From NCBI RefSeq assembly GCF_001613405.1, contig NZ_BDCH01000044.1, positions 1 to 64,000 of the forward strand: a stretch of DNA of 64,000 bases, read 5' to 3'. This document shows, piece after piece, positions 16,127 to 25,135 of the stretch. The position numbers and the translations under genes are program-made. The stretch comes from Nocardia crassostreae. GTDB lineage: Bacteria > Actinomycetota > Actinomycetes > Mycobacteriales > Mycobacteriaceae. Each line of letters begins with the position of its first letter. The first letter of the stretch is position 1. Below the pieces are notes generated by a model. That model was not told the DNA's origin and did no database searches. It saw only the letters and a list, made by a program, of their open reading frames with translations.

Positions 16127-17884
16127 TCAGCCGCGAATCTTGGCGATGACCGATGCGGCGGCGGTGTCGGCCGGGAGTTCGTCGGCGGTGCCCGCGAAGC
16201 GGTCGCGGAGTTCGACCTTGCCTTCGGCCCAGCCGCGGCCGATGACGAGGACGTAGGGCATGCCGAGGAGTTCGGCGTCCTTGAACTTGACGCCCGGGGA
16301 GGCGGTGCGGTCGTCGAAGAGGACGTCGAGACCGGCCGAGTTGAGTTCGGCGACAACCTGTTCGGCCCCGGCGCGGGCGGCGTCGTCCTTGTTGGCGATG
16401 ACGACGTGGATGTCGTAGGGGGCGATCTCGGCGGGCCAGCGCAGGCCCTTGTCGTCGTGCTTCTGCTCGGCGAGGACGGCGACCATGCGGGAGACGCCGA
16501 CGCCGTAGGAGCCCATGGTGAGGCGGACGGGCTTGCCGTTCTCGCCGAGGACGTCGACCTCGAAGGCGTCGGTGTACTTCTCGCCGAGCTGGAAGATGTG
16601 GCCGATCTCGATGCCGCGGGCGGCTTCCAGGACGCCGCGGCCGTCGGGCGAGGGATCGCCGTCGCGGACCTCGGCGGCCTCGATGGTGCCGTCGGGGGTG
16701 AAGTCCCGACCGGCGACCAGGCCGACGTAGTGCTTGCCGGGCTCGTCGGCGCCGGTGATCCAGGCGGTGCCGGAGACCACGCGGGGGTCGACCAGGTAGC
16801 GGATGCCGTTGGCCTGCAGCGCCTTCGGGCCGATGTAGCCCTTGACCAGGAAGGGGTTGGCCTTGAAGTCGGCCTCGTCGAGCAGTTCGACCTCGGCGGG
16901 CTCGACGGAGGCGCCGAGGCGCTTGTCGTCGACCTCGCGGTCGCCGGGCACGCCGACGCCGATGATCTCGGTCTTGCCGTCGGGGAAGTGCAGCTTGACC
17001 ATCACGTTCTTGAGCGTGTCGGCGGCAGTGACGGGACGGCCCAGCTGCTCGGCGATGCCCGCGCCATTGGCCCAGTCGACCAGGGTCGCGATGGTCGGGG
17101 TGTCGGGAGTGTCGTGCACGACGGCCTCGGCCAGACCTTCGAGGGGAATCTCGGGGGGCGCGGCGGTGACGACGGCCTCGACATTGGCGGCGTAACCGGA
17201 TTCGCGGCAGATGACGTAGGTGTCCTCGCCGACGGGGCTGTCGGCCAGGAACTCCTCCGACGCCGATCCGCCCATGGCGCCGGAGGTGGCGGCCACGATG
17301 ACGTACTTGACGCCGAGGCGGTCGAAGATGCGCTGGTAGGCCTCGCGGTGGGCGTTGTAGCTCTTCTTCAGGCCGTCGTCGTCGAGGTCGAAGGAGTAGG
17401 AGTCCTTCATGATGAATTCGCGCCCGCGCAGAATGCCCGCGCGGGGGCGGCCCTCGTCGCGGTACTTGGTCTGGATCTGGTAGAGCGTGACCGGCAGATC
17501 CTTGTACGAGTTGTACTCACCCTTCACCGTGAGGGCGAACAGCTCCTCGTGGGTGGGGCCGAGCAGGTAGTCCTGGCCCTTGCGGTCCTTGAGGCGGAAC
17601 AGCGCGTCGCCGTATTCGGTCCAGCGGTTCGTCGCCTCGTAGGGGTCGCGCGGCAGCAGCGCGGGCAGCGAGATCTCCTGAGCGCCGATGGCGTTCATTT
17701 CCTCCCGGACCACGTCCTCGACCTTGCGCAGCACGCGCAGGCCGAGCGGCAGCCACGAGTAGACGCCCGGGGCGATGCGGCGCACGTATCCGGCACGGAC
17801 GAGCAGCTTGTGGCTGGGCACCTCGGCGTCGGCGGGATCGTCGCGCAGGGTACGCAGGAAGAGGTGGGAGAGACGGGTGATCAC
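16127..17884 (-). CDS. proS: Prolyl-tRNA synthetase, bacterial type
   Basis: A class II aminoacyl-tRNA synthetase that charges tRNA(Pro). The 585-residue length is normal. Motif 2 and the proline pocket are visible (LGPTHEELF, YRDEGRPRAGILRGREFIMKDSYSF), and motif 3 is GSYGVGVSRMVAVLAEQ. The INS editing domain that hydrolyses misacylated Ala-tRNA(Pro) occupies about residues 225-405, with the anticodon-binding domain after it (YDIHVVIANKDD onwards). In mycobacteria proS follows the rimP-DUF4439 block and precedes efpA and cysG; here about 33 kb of other genes separate it from these. Confidence 0.96.
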   Translation of the reverse strand: MITRLSHLFLRTLRDDPADAEVPSHKLLVRAGYVRRIAPGVYSWLPLGLRVLRKVEDVVREEMNAIGAQEISLPALLPRDPYEATNRWTEYGDALFRLKDRKGQDYLLGPTHEELFALTVKGEYNSYKDLPVTLYQIQTKYRDEGRPRAGILRGREFIMKDSYSFDLDDDGLKKSYNAHREAYQRIFDRLGVKYVIVAATSGAMGGSASEEFLADSPVGEDTYVICRESGYAANVEAVVTAAPPEIPLEGLAEAVVHDTPDTPTIATLVDWANGAGIAEQLGRPVTAADTLKNVMVKLHFPDGKTEIIGVGVPGDREVDDKRLGASVEPAEVELLDEADFKANPFLVKGYIGPKALQANGIRYLVDPRVVSGTAWITGADEPGKHYVGLVAGRDFTPDGTIEAAEVRDGDPSPDGRGVLEAARGIEIGHIFQLGEKYTDAFEVDVLGENGKPVRLTMGSYGVGVSRMVAVLAEQKHDDKGLRWPAEIAPYDIHVVIANKDDAARAGAEQVVAELNSAGLDVLFDDRTASPGVKFKDAELLGMPYVLVIGRGWAEGKVELRDRFAGTADELPADTAAASVIAKIRG

Positions 17885-17942
17885 GGGGACACAGCGTAGC
17901 CGCTGCCAGCGCGAAGCTCACAAGGCATTACCGTGTTCGCCT

Positions 17943-18686
17943 GTGCTGGTGCTGCTGCCTCCCTCCGAAACCAAGTCCGATGGCGGATCGGGCGCTCCCC
18001 TGAACCTCGACTCGCTGTCGATGCCGCAGCTCACGGCGGTGCGCGACAAGCTGGTCACGCAGCTGACGACGTTGGCAGCCGATCCGGACGCCTCGCGTGC
18101 GGCGCTGGGCCTGGGCAAGGGGGCTGACGCGGAGATCGCGCGCAATGCCGCCCTGCGCAGCTCCCCCACGCGGCCCGCCCTGGACCGCTACACCGGCGTC
18201 CTCTACGACGCCCTCGATGCCGCGGACTTCACCAAAGCGCAGCGCGCCAAGGCGAATGCGCGGCTGGCCATCGGCTCGGCGCTGTTCGGCGTCATTCGCG
18301 CGGGCGATCCCATTCCGGCCTACCGGCTCTCCGGCGGCTCCAAGCTGCCCGGCCTGCCCACGCTGCAATCGGTCTGGAAGCAGGTGCTGCCCGAGGCCCT
18401 GCGCGCGGAGACCGATGGCGCGCTGACCGTCGACCTACGCTCGGGCACCTACCAGAATCTGGGCCGCATCCCCGGCGCGATCACCGCCACCGTCCTCACC
18501 GAGCGCCCCGACGGCTCCCGAACCGTGTTGAGCCACTTCAACAAACATCACAAGGGCCTGCTGGCGCGGGCGCTGGTGCTCTCGCGCACCGAACCGGCCG
18601 ATATCAACGGCCTGGCCCGGGTGGCCGAGAAGTCCGGTCTGCGCATCGAAATCGCCTCGCCGACCGAACTTCTCGTCCTGACCTGA
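17943..18686 (+). CDS. yaaA: YaaA family peroxide-stress protein
   Basis: A 247-residue YaaA/DUF328 protein. In E. coli YaaA lowers free iron during peroxide stress and so protects DNA. The family start LVLLPPSETK and the near-C-terminal SHFNKHHKGLLARAL (helix-hairpin-helix-like DNA-binding region) are clear. Start is the GTG at 17943, which yields the standard N-terminus. It is divergent from proS with 58 bases between, and convergent with the next gene, leaving seven bases between the stops. Confidence 0.88.
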   Translation: MLVLLPPSETKSDGGSGAPLNLDSLSMPQLTAVRDKLVTQLTTLAADPDASRAALGLGKGADAEIARNAALRSSPTRPALDRYTGVLYDALDAADFTKAQRAKANARLAIGSALFGVIRAGDPIPAYRLSGGSKLPGLPTLQSVWKQVLPEALRAETDGALTVDLRSGTYQNLGRIPGAITATVLTERPDGSRTVLSHFNKHHKGLLARALVLSRTEPADINGLARVAEKSGLRIEIASPTELLVLT

Positions 18687-18693
18687 GCGGGGC

Positions 18694-20367
18694 TCAGGCC
18701 GGGACGGGCAGCCTGGGTCGCGCCAGCACATCCGCGACCCGCACCGCCACGTAGCCGTAGCCGCCGACCACGATCCGGTCCGCCGGTTCACTCCAGTACA
18801 GCGAGGAATAGCTGTCCTTGTCGTCGAACAGTTCCGGGAGCAACGGAATGTGGGTGCCGTCCGCCGGGAAGTAGAGGACGCCGACATCACCGCTGTCGGT
18901 GCCGCCGAACTTCAGCAGCAGACCGCCCTGCGGGCCGGGGCGCACGGCCATCACATTGGTCCACGCCGGAACGTGCCGGATCGGCTCGGCACCGCGATGC
19001 GCCTCGTACAGGTCGCGATCGGACAGGTAGAAGAAGCCGTCGTCCCCGGCGGGCACCGAGGTGAAGTCGACATGGGAGCTCTTCGCCGCCAGCGCGAAGG
19101 TGCGCACAAAGCCCGTTCCCTCGGCATCGAGTTCGTAACCGTCACCGTCCCAGAGCAATACGGTGTCGCCGTCGGCCAGCCGCGCCGTGCCGGTCATCGG
19201 GCGCTGTGCGTCGCCGAGCACGCTCTTCGCGACGGCGGCGGGCGCGATGCCCGGAATCTGTTCCCACGCACCGGATTCACCGAGCCACAGCGGACCGGGC
19301 AGCGGATCGCCGATCGCCATCTTGCCGAAGCGCAGCAGATGCGTCTTCACCTCGTGCAGCACCACGGGCCTGGTTCCGAGGAAATGGCATTCGTGCGCGT
19401 AGAGATCGGCGCCGTCCGGTCCCTTGGCGGGCAGTGCGCGCGGCGCGTCCGCGGAACCGTCGACCAGGATGGGGCCGAACTCCCGCGGCCGCGCCTTGGT
19501 GTCGGTGGTGGCGAAGGCCAGCCATCCGCCCTCCGGCGACCGCGCGGCCACGACCCAGAACTCGTTGCGCCGCAGCGCGCATCGCGGCGGCCAGGCGGCC
19601 AGATCCCACAGTTCCACCCCGGGGGTGCTGCTGTCGTGGTGGCACATGAGGTGCCCGTCGTGGATATCGTCGAGAATGCTCGCCATGGGCGAGGACGCGG
19701 CGGTCTCCACCGCTGCCGCCGGTGTGCCGTCATTGCCGAGATAGCGCGCCCACATAAGTTCCGGATCGCCGGGGAACTCACCGGCGGCGGGCACCGCCAG
19801 ATCCGTTGCCTCCCAATAGGCGAGCTTGCGATCGACGGCGGCGCGCAGCACGGCCAGCAGTCCCCGGTAGCCGCGCTGCTCACCCTTGGGCAGCGGCGCG
19901 ATCTGCTCCTCGACCCAGGTCAGTACCTCGGCTACGTGATCGGCCGGAATATAAACGCCGGTGGCGTAATTGCCGGAGAAGGCGTACGGGAAGCGCCCGT
20001 GCAGTTGCGGATGCGCCGCGACAAGTTCGGTGAACAGGTCATCGGGTTCGTAGGCGGCCCGGAGCGGGAACTCGTCCGGGAACACCCGGCCCGGTTGCCC
20101 GATGGACAGGCTGAACGCCTGTCCGCGTTCGTAGCGGTACGGCAATGAGCACGCGCTGAACATGACCGCCGCGACGCACACCGCGGCCGCCGCGGCCGCG
20201 GGGTCCTCCCCGTCCAGCAGCGCCCGCACCTGCTCCCACACCTCGGCGGCTCCGGGATGGACCCGGTCCAGCGCGGTCGGCTCCTCCGACAGCCCGAGCA
20301 GCCGCGGCACGAATTCCTCCCGAATCGCCGCCTCGTCCACCAGATGCAGCGTGCAGTCGTAGCCCAT
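18694..20367 (-). CDS. Large cytoplasmic protein of unknown function with C-terminal propeller-like part
   Basis: A 557-residue protein without signal peptide. It opens MGYDCTLHLVDEAAIREEFVPRLLG. The first 250 residues are helical and acidic; the rest has repeated short strands ending in W/Y and D (DTVLLWDGDGYELD, DDGFFYLSDRDLYE, RIVVGGYGYVAVRVADVL), which suggests a beta-propeller-like fold. I do not recognise the family. ATG 20367 is well supported by GGAGGGG a few bases upstream, so the longer frame extending to 20772 is not used. It stands alone, downstream of the CMD/dehydrogenase pair, 86 bases away. Confidence 0.6.
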   Translation of the reverse strand: MGYDCTLHLVDEAAIREEFVPRLLGLSEEPTALDRVHPGAAEVWEQVRALLDGEDPAAAAAAVCVAAVMFSACSLPYRYERGQAFSLSIGQPGRVFPDEFPLRAAYEPDDLFTELVAAHPQLHGRFPYAFSGNYATGVYIPADHVAEVLTWVEEQIAPLPKGEQRGYRGLLAVLRAAVDRKLAYWEATDLAVPAAGEFPGDPELMWARYLGNDGTPAAAVETAASSPMASILDDIHDGHLMCHHDSSTPGVELWDLAAWPPRCALRRNEFWVVAARSPEGGWLAFATTDTKARPREFGPILVDGSADAPRALPAKGPDGADLYAHECHFLGTRPVVLHEVKTHLLRFGKMAIGDPLPGPLWLGESGAWEQIPGIAPAAVAKSVLGDAQRPMTGTARLADGDTVLLWDGDGYELDAEGTGFVRTFALAAKSSHVDFTSVPAGDDGFFYLSDRDLYEAHRGAEPIRHVPAWTNVMAVRPGPQGGLLLKFGGTDSGDVGVLYFPADGTHIPLLPELFDDKDSYSSLYWSEPADRIVVGGYGYVAVRVADVLARPRLPVPA

Positions 20368-20453
20368 ATGCCCCTCCGTATCTCGCTGTGCAGGGGCATA
20401 CAACCACATCCCCGCGACATCGAGGGGACGCCGAGATGCCGTGGGGCCCGCGG

Positions 20454-20942
20454 TTACTGGGCGGAGTGGCTGGGCAGCACGCAGACGGCGTCGAGGCCGA
20501 GAACGTGGTTGAGGCGGCCGAAGGCCAGCCAGGAGCCGAGGCACATGGACAGTTCGACGAGTTCGGCCTGGCTGTAGTGCTTCAGCATGCGCTCGAAGAA
20601 CTCGTCGTCGAGATTGTGGTGATCGAGGGCGTAGCGTTCGGCGTGTTCGGCGGCCAGGCGGGTGCGGTCGTCGAAGGCTTCGGTCGTGCGCCATTCGGTG
20701 ACATCGTCGGCGAAGGATTCCTCGACCTTCTCGCCATTGCGGTCGGTGCGCCAGTCCAGGCAGAACAGGCAACCGTTGATCTGGGCGATGCGCAGCCGCG
20801 CCGCTTCGAATTCGCGCAGGCCCAAGGTGGTGTGGGAGTAGACGGCGAGGGAGAAGTTGGCGGCGGCCACGCCGATGCCGGGGACCATTTCACCCCAGAC
20901 GTAGCCGATGGGGTCCTTGCCCTCGGGGATGTCGATGATCAT
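20454..20942 (-). CDS. Carboxymuconolactone decarboxylase/AhpD-like protein
   Basis: A 162-residue CMD-fold protein. The AhpD-type redox motif CLFCLDWR (CxxC) sits after the helix EFEAARLRIAQINGC, followed by helices with AEHAERYALDHHNLDDEFF. Such proteins act as alkylhydroperoxidases or in aromatic degradation; the intact CxxC favours redox chemistry. The gene's start overlaps the end of the upstream dehydrogenase by four bases (20939-20942), so the two form an operon and may share a substrate route, which is unknown. Confidence 0.8.
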   Translation of the reverse strand: MIIDIPEGKDPIGYVWGEMVPGIGVAAANFSLAVYSHTTLGLREFEAARLRIAQINGCLFCLDWRTDRNGEKVEESFADDVTEWRTTEAFDDRTRLAAEHAERYALDHHNLDDEFFERMLKHYSQAELVELSMCLGSWLAFGRLNHVLGLDAVCVLPSHSAQ

Positions 20943-22012
20943 GGGGTGCTCCTGTCGAGAGTTCCGGGACGCAGGGGGATGTCGAGGGCGTCGTAGAGGC
21001 CCGGTTCGGCGGCGGTCAGCCAGGAGATGGCGTGCACCAATCTGGCTACGGCGGTGGCGTTTCCGCCCGCGGAGTGATTGCCGTCCTCATCGGTGGCCTG
21101 GATGGTGAGCTCGAGGTGCGGGCGGCCCTCGATGATCACGCGGTGCGCGCCCGCGCCGCTGGGTGGCAGGGGCCAGTCGGGGGCGCAGGAGGCGTGGATG
21201 CGGGTGACGTGTTCGATGACGATGCGCGGGCGGCCCTCGACGATGCCCTGCACCTCGAACCGGATCGCGCCCTGGGTGCCCGCCTCGAATTTGCCCATGC
21301 GCTCGGTGTCCACGGTCTGCTCGAGCGGGCGGCGTTCCACGACTTCCTGGATGTCGTCGAGATCGACGCCGAGACCGCGCGCCAGCAGCCGAATCTGCCC
21401 GCCCCACACCATGGTCGGCACGGTGGGCATGATCATGGGCGGCTGATAGTCCAAGGGCTGGCCCATGCCGACCAGGTAGCGCACCGAATCGGGCTGGTCG
21501 TAGGTGGTGTAGTCGAAGATCTCCTGGCAGCGGATCACATCCACGCGGCTGCCGAGACCGCTCATGAGCAGCGGGAGCACATCATTGCCCCAGCCCGGGT
21601 CGACGCCGGAGACGAACAGCGAACCACCGCCCTCGGCAATGGCTTCCAGGACCCGCTCGCGCAGTTCGCTCGGCGCGCTGCGATGGTCGTAGAGCGGATA
21701 GAGCGCGGGCGTGACCACCACGGCTCCGGCGCGAAGGGCGCGCAGGATATCGGCGAGGGCGTCGTCGGGGCGGATGTCACCGGAGGCGGCGTAGACCACC
21801 GCGCGCGGTCCGGCGGCGAGGACGGCGGCGATATCGTCGGTCGCCGCCACCCCCAGTTCCGTGTCCAGCCCGGCCAATTCGCCCGCATCGCGGCCGACCT
21901 TGGCGGGGTTGTGCACGAGCACGCCGGACAGTTCGAGCTCGGGATGTCCGGCGACTGCGCGAATGGCGGCCCGGCCGACATTGCCGGTGCCCCAGACCAC
22001 GGTGGAGATCAT
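20939..22012 (-). CDS. Dihydrodipicolinate-reductase-like NAD(P)H-dependent dehydrogenase
   Basis: A 357-residue two-domain oxidoreductase. The Rossmann loop is VVWGTGNVGRAAIRAV (GxGxxG, residues 6-21), and the middle reads YAASGDIRPDDALADILRAL with SGVDPGWGNDVLPLLMSGL, as in 2,4-diaminopentanoate dehydrogenase and related actinobacterial proteins involved in lipid or amine metabolism. The substrate is unknown. ATG 22012 is the natural start since the Rossmann strand begins right after it. It is coupled by a 4-base overlap to the CMD gene downstream. Confidence 0.75.
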   Translation of the reverse strand: MISTVVWGTGNVGRAAIRAVAGHPELELSGVLVHNPAKVGRDAGELAGLDTELGVAATDDIAAVLAAGPRAVVYAASGDIRPDDALADILRALRAGAVVVTPALYPLYDHRSAPSELRERVLEAIAEGGGSLFVSGVDPGWGNDVLPLLMSGLGSRVDVIRCQEIFDYTTYDQPDSVRYLVGMGQPLDYQPPMIMPTVPTMVWGGQIRLLARGLGVDLDDIQEVVERRPLEQTVDTERMGKFEAGTQGAIRFEVQGIVEGRPRIVIEHVTRIHASCAPDWPLPPSGAGAHRVIIEGRPHLELTIQATDEDGNHSAGGNATAVARLVHAISWLTAAEPGLYDALDIPLRPGTLDRSTP

Positions 22013-22098
22013 GGCCGGAGGGTAGCAATTGCTTGGTGGCTCCCGGGGCGATTTCGTGAACACGTTTCAGTTTTCTCCGGCGCCCCGGGAGCGGGGGT

Positions 22099-22866
22099 TC
22101 AGCGCGAGGACATGGCCGAGAGGCGCTGGTCCAGCACGGCGGCCCAGTCGACATTGCCGAGCGCGTTGTAGTCCACGAACAGCACGTCGTAGACATCGCT
22201 GCCCTCGCTGATCCAGCCGCCCTTCTTATCGGCCTCGAGGATCACGTCCATGCCCTCGGGGCGCGCGACGAAGGTGACCTCGAGCTGGTTCAGCCGCGGA
22301 TACCGGTGCGAGGGACCGAATTCGATCTCCTGGTAGAACGGCATCTCCTGGCGGATGCCGCGCAGCCCGCCCCATTCCACATCGGCCGAGCGCAGCGGCA
22401 GGCCGAGGCGTTCGATGGCCTCGAGGATGACGTGCTGGGCGGGCAGCGCGCCGATGCCGAGCGGATCGCTGTCGCCCGCGTCGACCGCGCCCGCGATCTC
22501 GACGATGGTGCGCACCGAGACCGTCGCGCCGTGCAGATGGCGGCCGTTGTAGAAGGTGATCGGGGTTTCCAGCGGCGTGTAGAGCGAGAACGGGATCTCG
22601 AAGGGCTCGTTCGGGCCCAAGGTGGAGGCCCAGTGCACATCGGTGCGGCCGAAACCGCGATTGCTCTCCGACTCCTCGTCGCTGTGCTCGAACTCGACCC
22701 GGGTGACGAATTCCAGTGCGACACGGTTGATGTCCTGCGCGACCTTGCCGCCGCGCAACCGGATGACGCCCTGCACCGTACCGCCGGGCTGCACTCCTGG
22801 GGTGTGGAGTTCCGTCTCGACCTCGGCGCCGCCCACCCCGACGGACGCCAGCAACTTCTTGAACAT
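22099..22866 (-). CDS. Spo0M-like arrestin-fold protein
   Basis: A 255-residue cytoplasmic protein of the sporulation-control Spo0M family, which has an arrestin-like fold. Clear family features are MFKKLLASVGVGGAEVETEL, VQPGGTVQGVIRLRGG, and SLYTPLETPITFYNGRHLHG, with the C-terminal region holding EGSDVYDVLFVDYNALG. In non-sporulating actinobacteria the role is unknown; scaffold or cell-shape functions have been suggested. ATG 22866 or the GTG two codons upstream could start it. It is divergent from an NTF2-like gene. Confidence 0.85.
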   Translation of the reverse strand: MFKKLLASVGVGGAEVETELHTPGVQPGGTVQGVIRLRGGKVAQDINRVALEFVTRVEFEHSDEESESNRGFGRTDVHWASTLGPNEPFEIPFSLYTPLETPITFYNGRHLHGATVSVRTIVEIAGAVDAGDSDPLGIGALPAQHVILEAIERLGLPLRSADVEWGGLRGIRQEMPFYQEIEFGPSHRYPRLNQLEVTFVARPEGMDVILEADKKGGWISEGSDVYDVLFVDYNALGNVDWAAVLDQRLSAMSSR

Positions 22867-22935
22867 GCCCACCAGTGTGTCCGCTGAATGACGAGAACGC
22901 TTCCCGGATCCGGTAACCCGTGGTCGAATTCTCGA

Positions 22936-23412
22936 ATGAGCAGCACCGAGGCGCTGGAGCGGATTCGCGCCCTGAAATACCGCTACCTGCGATCACTGGA
23001 CCTGAAGCTGTGGGACGAGTTCGGCGACACGCTGTGCGCGGATATCGTCGCCTCCTACGGTTCGCCCTCGGGCGGCAGGCCGCTGGACTTCACCGGGCGC
23101 GACGAGGTCGTCGAGTACATGCGCACCGGGCTGGGCGGCAATATCATCAGCGTCCACGTGGCCACTCATCCGGAGATCCACGTCGACGGCGAGACCGCCA
23201 CCGGCAGTTGGTGTCTGGAGGACACGATCATCGTCCCCGACTTCCACATCATGATTCGCGGGGCCGCCTACTACCGCGACGAATACCGGTGCGAGGACGG
23301 CGTGTGGCGCATCGCGCGCACCGGCTACGAGCGGATCTACGAATCCAAGATGTCCACCGAGGCGCTGCCCGGGTTCGCGCTCACCGCCAATCGCTGGGCT
23401 CCCACCCCGTGA
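22936..23412 (+). CDS. SnoaL/NTF2-like nuclear-transport-factor-fold protein
   Basis: A 158-residue cone-shaped alpha+beta barrel protein. The order is N-terminal helices (ALERIRALKYRYLRSLDLKLWDEF), then strands HPEIHVDGETATGSWCLEDTIIV and EYRCEDGVWRIARTGYERIYES, typical of SnoaL-like_4 enzymes such as scytalone dehydratase or steroid isomerase relatives. No catalytic residue can be assigned. ATG 22936 is preferred; the frame is open upstream but lacks homology. Confidence 0.8.
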   Translation: MSSTEALERIRALKYRYLRSLDLKLWDEFGDTLCADIVASYGSPSGGRPLDFTGRDEVVEYMRTGLGGNIISVHVATHPEIHVDGETATGSWCLEDTIIVPDFHIMIRGAAYYRDEYRCEDGVWRIARTGYERIYESKMSTEALPGFALTANRWAPTP

Positions 23413-23529
23413 ACTGTGCGTTCATCGACGTGTAAACACTTGTCGGTGGCCCTGGCGATAGTGAGTTGCACGGCCGCGCAGTGATGTTCGGCCGCCGCGG
23501 TTCATTACGACACAACGCTAGGAAAATCG

Positions 23530-23889
23530 ATGCGCAAGATCCTCATTGGCATGACCGGCGTGGCCTTCGCTACCCTCGCCACGGTGCTGCCCGCCGCCCC
23601 CGCGCAGGCCTCCGGCTACTGGGGGGCCATCGCCGTCTCCGGTAACGGCGATCTCGGCTGGTCCTGGAACTACCTCACCGAGAGCGCCGCCAATGACGCC
23701 GCCCTCGAAAAGTGCGGCTAAGGCAGCTGTTCGGTGGTCACCACCTTCACCGACTGCGGCGCGGTGGCGTACTCGGAGTTCATGGACAAGTACACCGGCG
23801 GCTACGGCGCCTCCCCGTACGCGGCCGAATCCGACGCCAAGTGGTACCACGACTCCTACATCGTGAAGGAAGCCATCTGCAACGACTGA
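23530..23889 (+). pseudogene. Secreted DUF4189 protein gene with an in-frame TAA
   Basis: The frame starts MRKILIGMTGVAFATLATV with a signal peptide ending AQA. DUF4189 features follow: GYWGAIAVSGNGDLGWSWN and AANDAALEKCG. A TAA at 23719-23721 (codon 64) interrupts it; the same frame then continues GSCSVVTTFTDCGAVAYSEF to the true stop at 23889. The family normally reads CG-x-G(S/D)C at this point, so one substitution explains the stop. Both halves keep conserved cysteines, suggesting recent damage or a sequence error. The family is secreted and of unknown function, common in Nocardia and Mycobacterium. Confidence 0.78.
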
Positions 23890-23969
23890 ACCTTCGGGGG
23901 AGGTTCACCGGGCATCGCACGATGCACTTCGTAGCGATGTTGGCCCCGGGGGCACAGTAGTTCGGGTTG

Positions 23970-23992
23970 TCCGGCTCGGTTTCCGAGCCGGA
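23970..23992. terminator. Bidirectional terminator hairpin
   Basis: TCCGGCTCGG (23970-23979) and CCGAGCCGGA (23983-23992) form a perfect 10-bp stem with a TTT loop, followed by TTTCC. It lies between two convergent genes, the DUF4189 gene and the F420-type reductase, and would serve both. Confidence 0.75.
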
Positions 23993-24022
23993 TTTCCTGT
24001 GTCAGCGCTCGGATTTCCCGTA

Positions 24023-24700
24023 TCAACGCTCGGCGGCCTCGACCAGCTTGCGGATCTTCGCGGCATCCGCCGCGGCGGCGGGGTGCTCCCAGAACGGCGC
24101 TTTCGCGGCGTACAGCTCGGCGTAGACGGGGGTGTCCGGTTGCGTGCGCCAGGACTCGGCCAGCGATCCGATATCGACGGTGTCGTAGCCGAGAGCCTCG
24201 ATCAGTTGGGCCGCAGCAGTTTTCGCCTCGGCGTCGTCTCCGGCAATGGGCAGAACGGTGCGGTCGGCGCCCCCGGCGGGGCGGGCCAGCACGGCCAGGT
24301 GGGTGAAGTAGATATTGTTGAACGCCTTCACGACTCGCGAACGCGGCAGATGCCGCTGGAGCAGTTCACTGCTGGTGGCGGTACCGGCCTCCAGATCCGG
24401 GAACTCGCCGTCGCGATCGGGGTAATAGTTGTTGGTGTCGATGACGACCTTGCCGACCAATTCATCGACGGGGACCTGCCGATAGGCGCGCAGCGGGACG
24501 GTGACCACGACGATATCGCCTGCGGCGGCGGCTTCCGCCGGGGTGGCGGCGCGAGCCTTGGGGCCGAGTTCGGCGGCCAGTTCGGCCAGGGTCTCGGGGC
24601 CACGGGAATTGCTGAGCACAACGTCGATTCCGGCAGCGACGGCCAGGCTGGCCAGGGTCCCGCCGATATTGCCGCTGCCGATCAATCCCAATGTAGTCAT
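24023..24700 (-). CDS. F420-dependent NADP reductase-like / NADPH-binding protein
   Basis: A 225-residue Rossmann protein resembling NADPH:F420 oxidoreductase (Fno) and related reductases. The loop is LGLIGSGNIGGTLASLAV (GxGxxG), followed by SNSRGPETL, the S-N-x-R pattern for the NADP 2'-phosphate, then DTNNYYPDR and VVKAFNNIYFTHL, both typical of the family. Substrate unknown. ATG 24700 has GGGAG five bases upstream. It is downstream of an ArsR-type regulator on the same strand, 39 bases apart, so the pair is likely an operon. Confidence 0.82.
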   Translation of the reverse strand: MTTLGLIGSGNIGGTLASLAVAAGIDVVLSNSRGPETLAELAAELGPKARAATPAEAAAAGDIVVVTVPLRAYRQVPVDELVGKVVIDTNNYYPDRDGEFPDLEAGTATSSELLQRHLPRSRVVKAFNNIYFTHLAVLARPAGGADRTVLPIAGDDAEAKTAAAQLIEALGYDTVDIGSLAESWRTQPDTPVYAELYAAKAPFWEHPAAAADAAKIRKLVEAAER

Positions 24701-24739
24701 GCCCGCTCCCAACACGAGGTGCGCCGGGGATGTTCCCGG

Positions 24740-25072
24740 CTATCCGGCCGCGATCTCGGCCGCGCCCGCGGCGAGGGCGGCGTCCAGAATGCCGGGAAAA
24801 CGCGCGTCGAGATCGGCGCGGCGGAGCCGGACGTAGCGAATGCGCCCGTCCTGTCGCACGGTGATGACGCCGGATTCGCGCAGCACTCGATAGTGGTGGG
24901 ACATGGTCGATTTGTGCACGTCGATGTCCTCGGCGGCCGCGGTGCAGGTGTGTTCCCGATCGTCGGCCAGGGCGGCGAGCAGACGGAGGCGGACCCGGTC
25001 GGACAGGGCGTGCACTGCGCGCTGGCCGATTCGACAGTGCCGCAACCGATCTCCCCGCCGCCGAGCATTCAC
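24740..25072 (-). CDS. ArsR-type winged-helix regulator
   Basis: A 110-residue regulator. The HTH region is ALSDRVRLRLLAALADD then AAEDIDVHKSTMSHHYRVLRESGVI, with wing TVRQDGRIRYVRL; this is the ArsR/SmtB fold. The metal-binding ELCVC motif is absent (the region reads HTCTAAAED), so it probably senses something other than metal or responds through another ligand. GTG 25072 begins the frame and no ribosome site is obvious. It probably controls itself and the reductase gene that follows. Confidence 0.78.
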   Translation of the reverse strand: MNARRRGDRLRHCRIGQRAVHALSDRVRLRLLAALADDREHTCTAAAEDIDVHKSTMSHHYRVLRESGVITVRQDGRIRYVRLRRADLDARFPGILDAALAAGAAEIAAG

Positions 25073-25135
25073 AGGCGTGAGGATCGTTCCCGCGGCCGCC
25101 GACCACCGACGGCCGCGAGAACTCGCCGGGTGGTC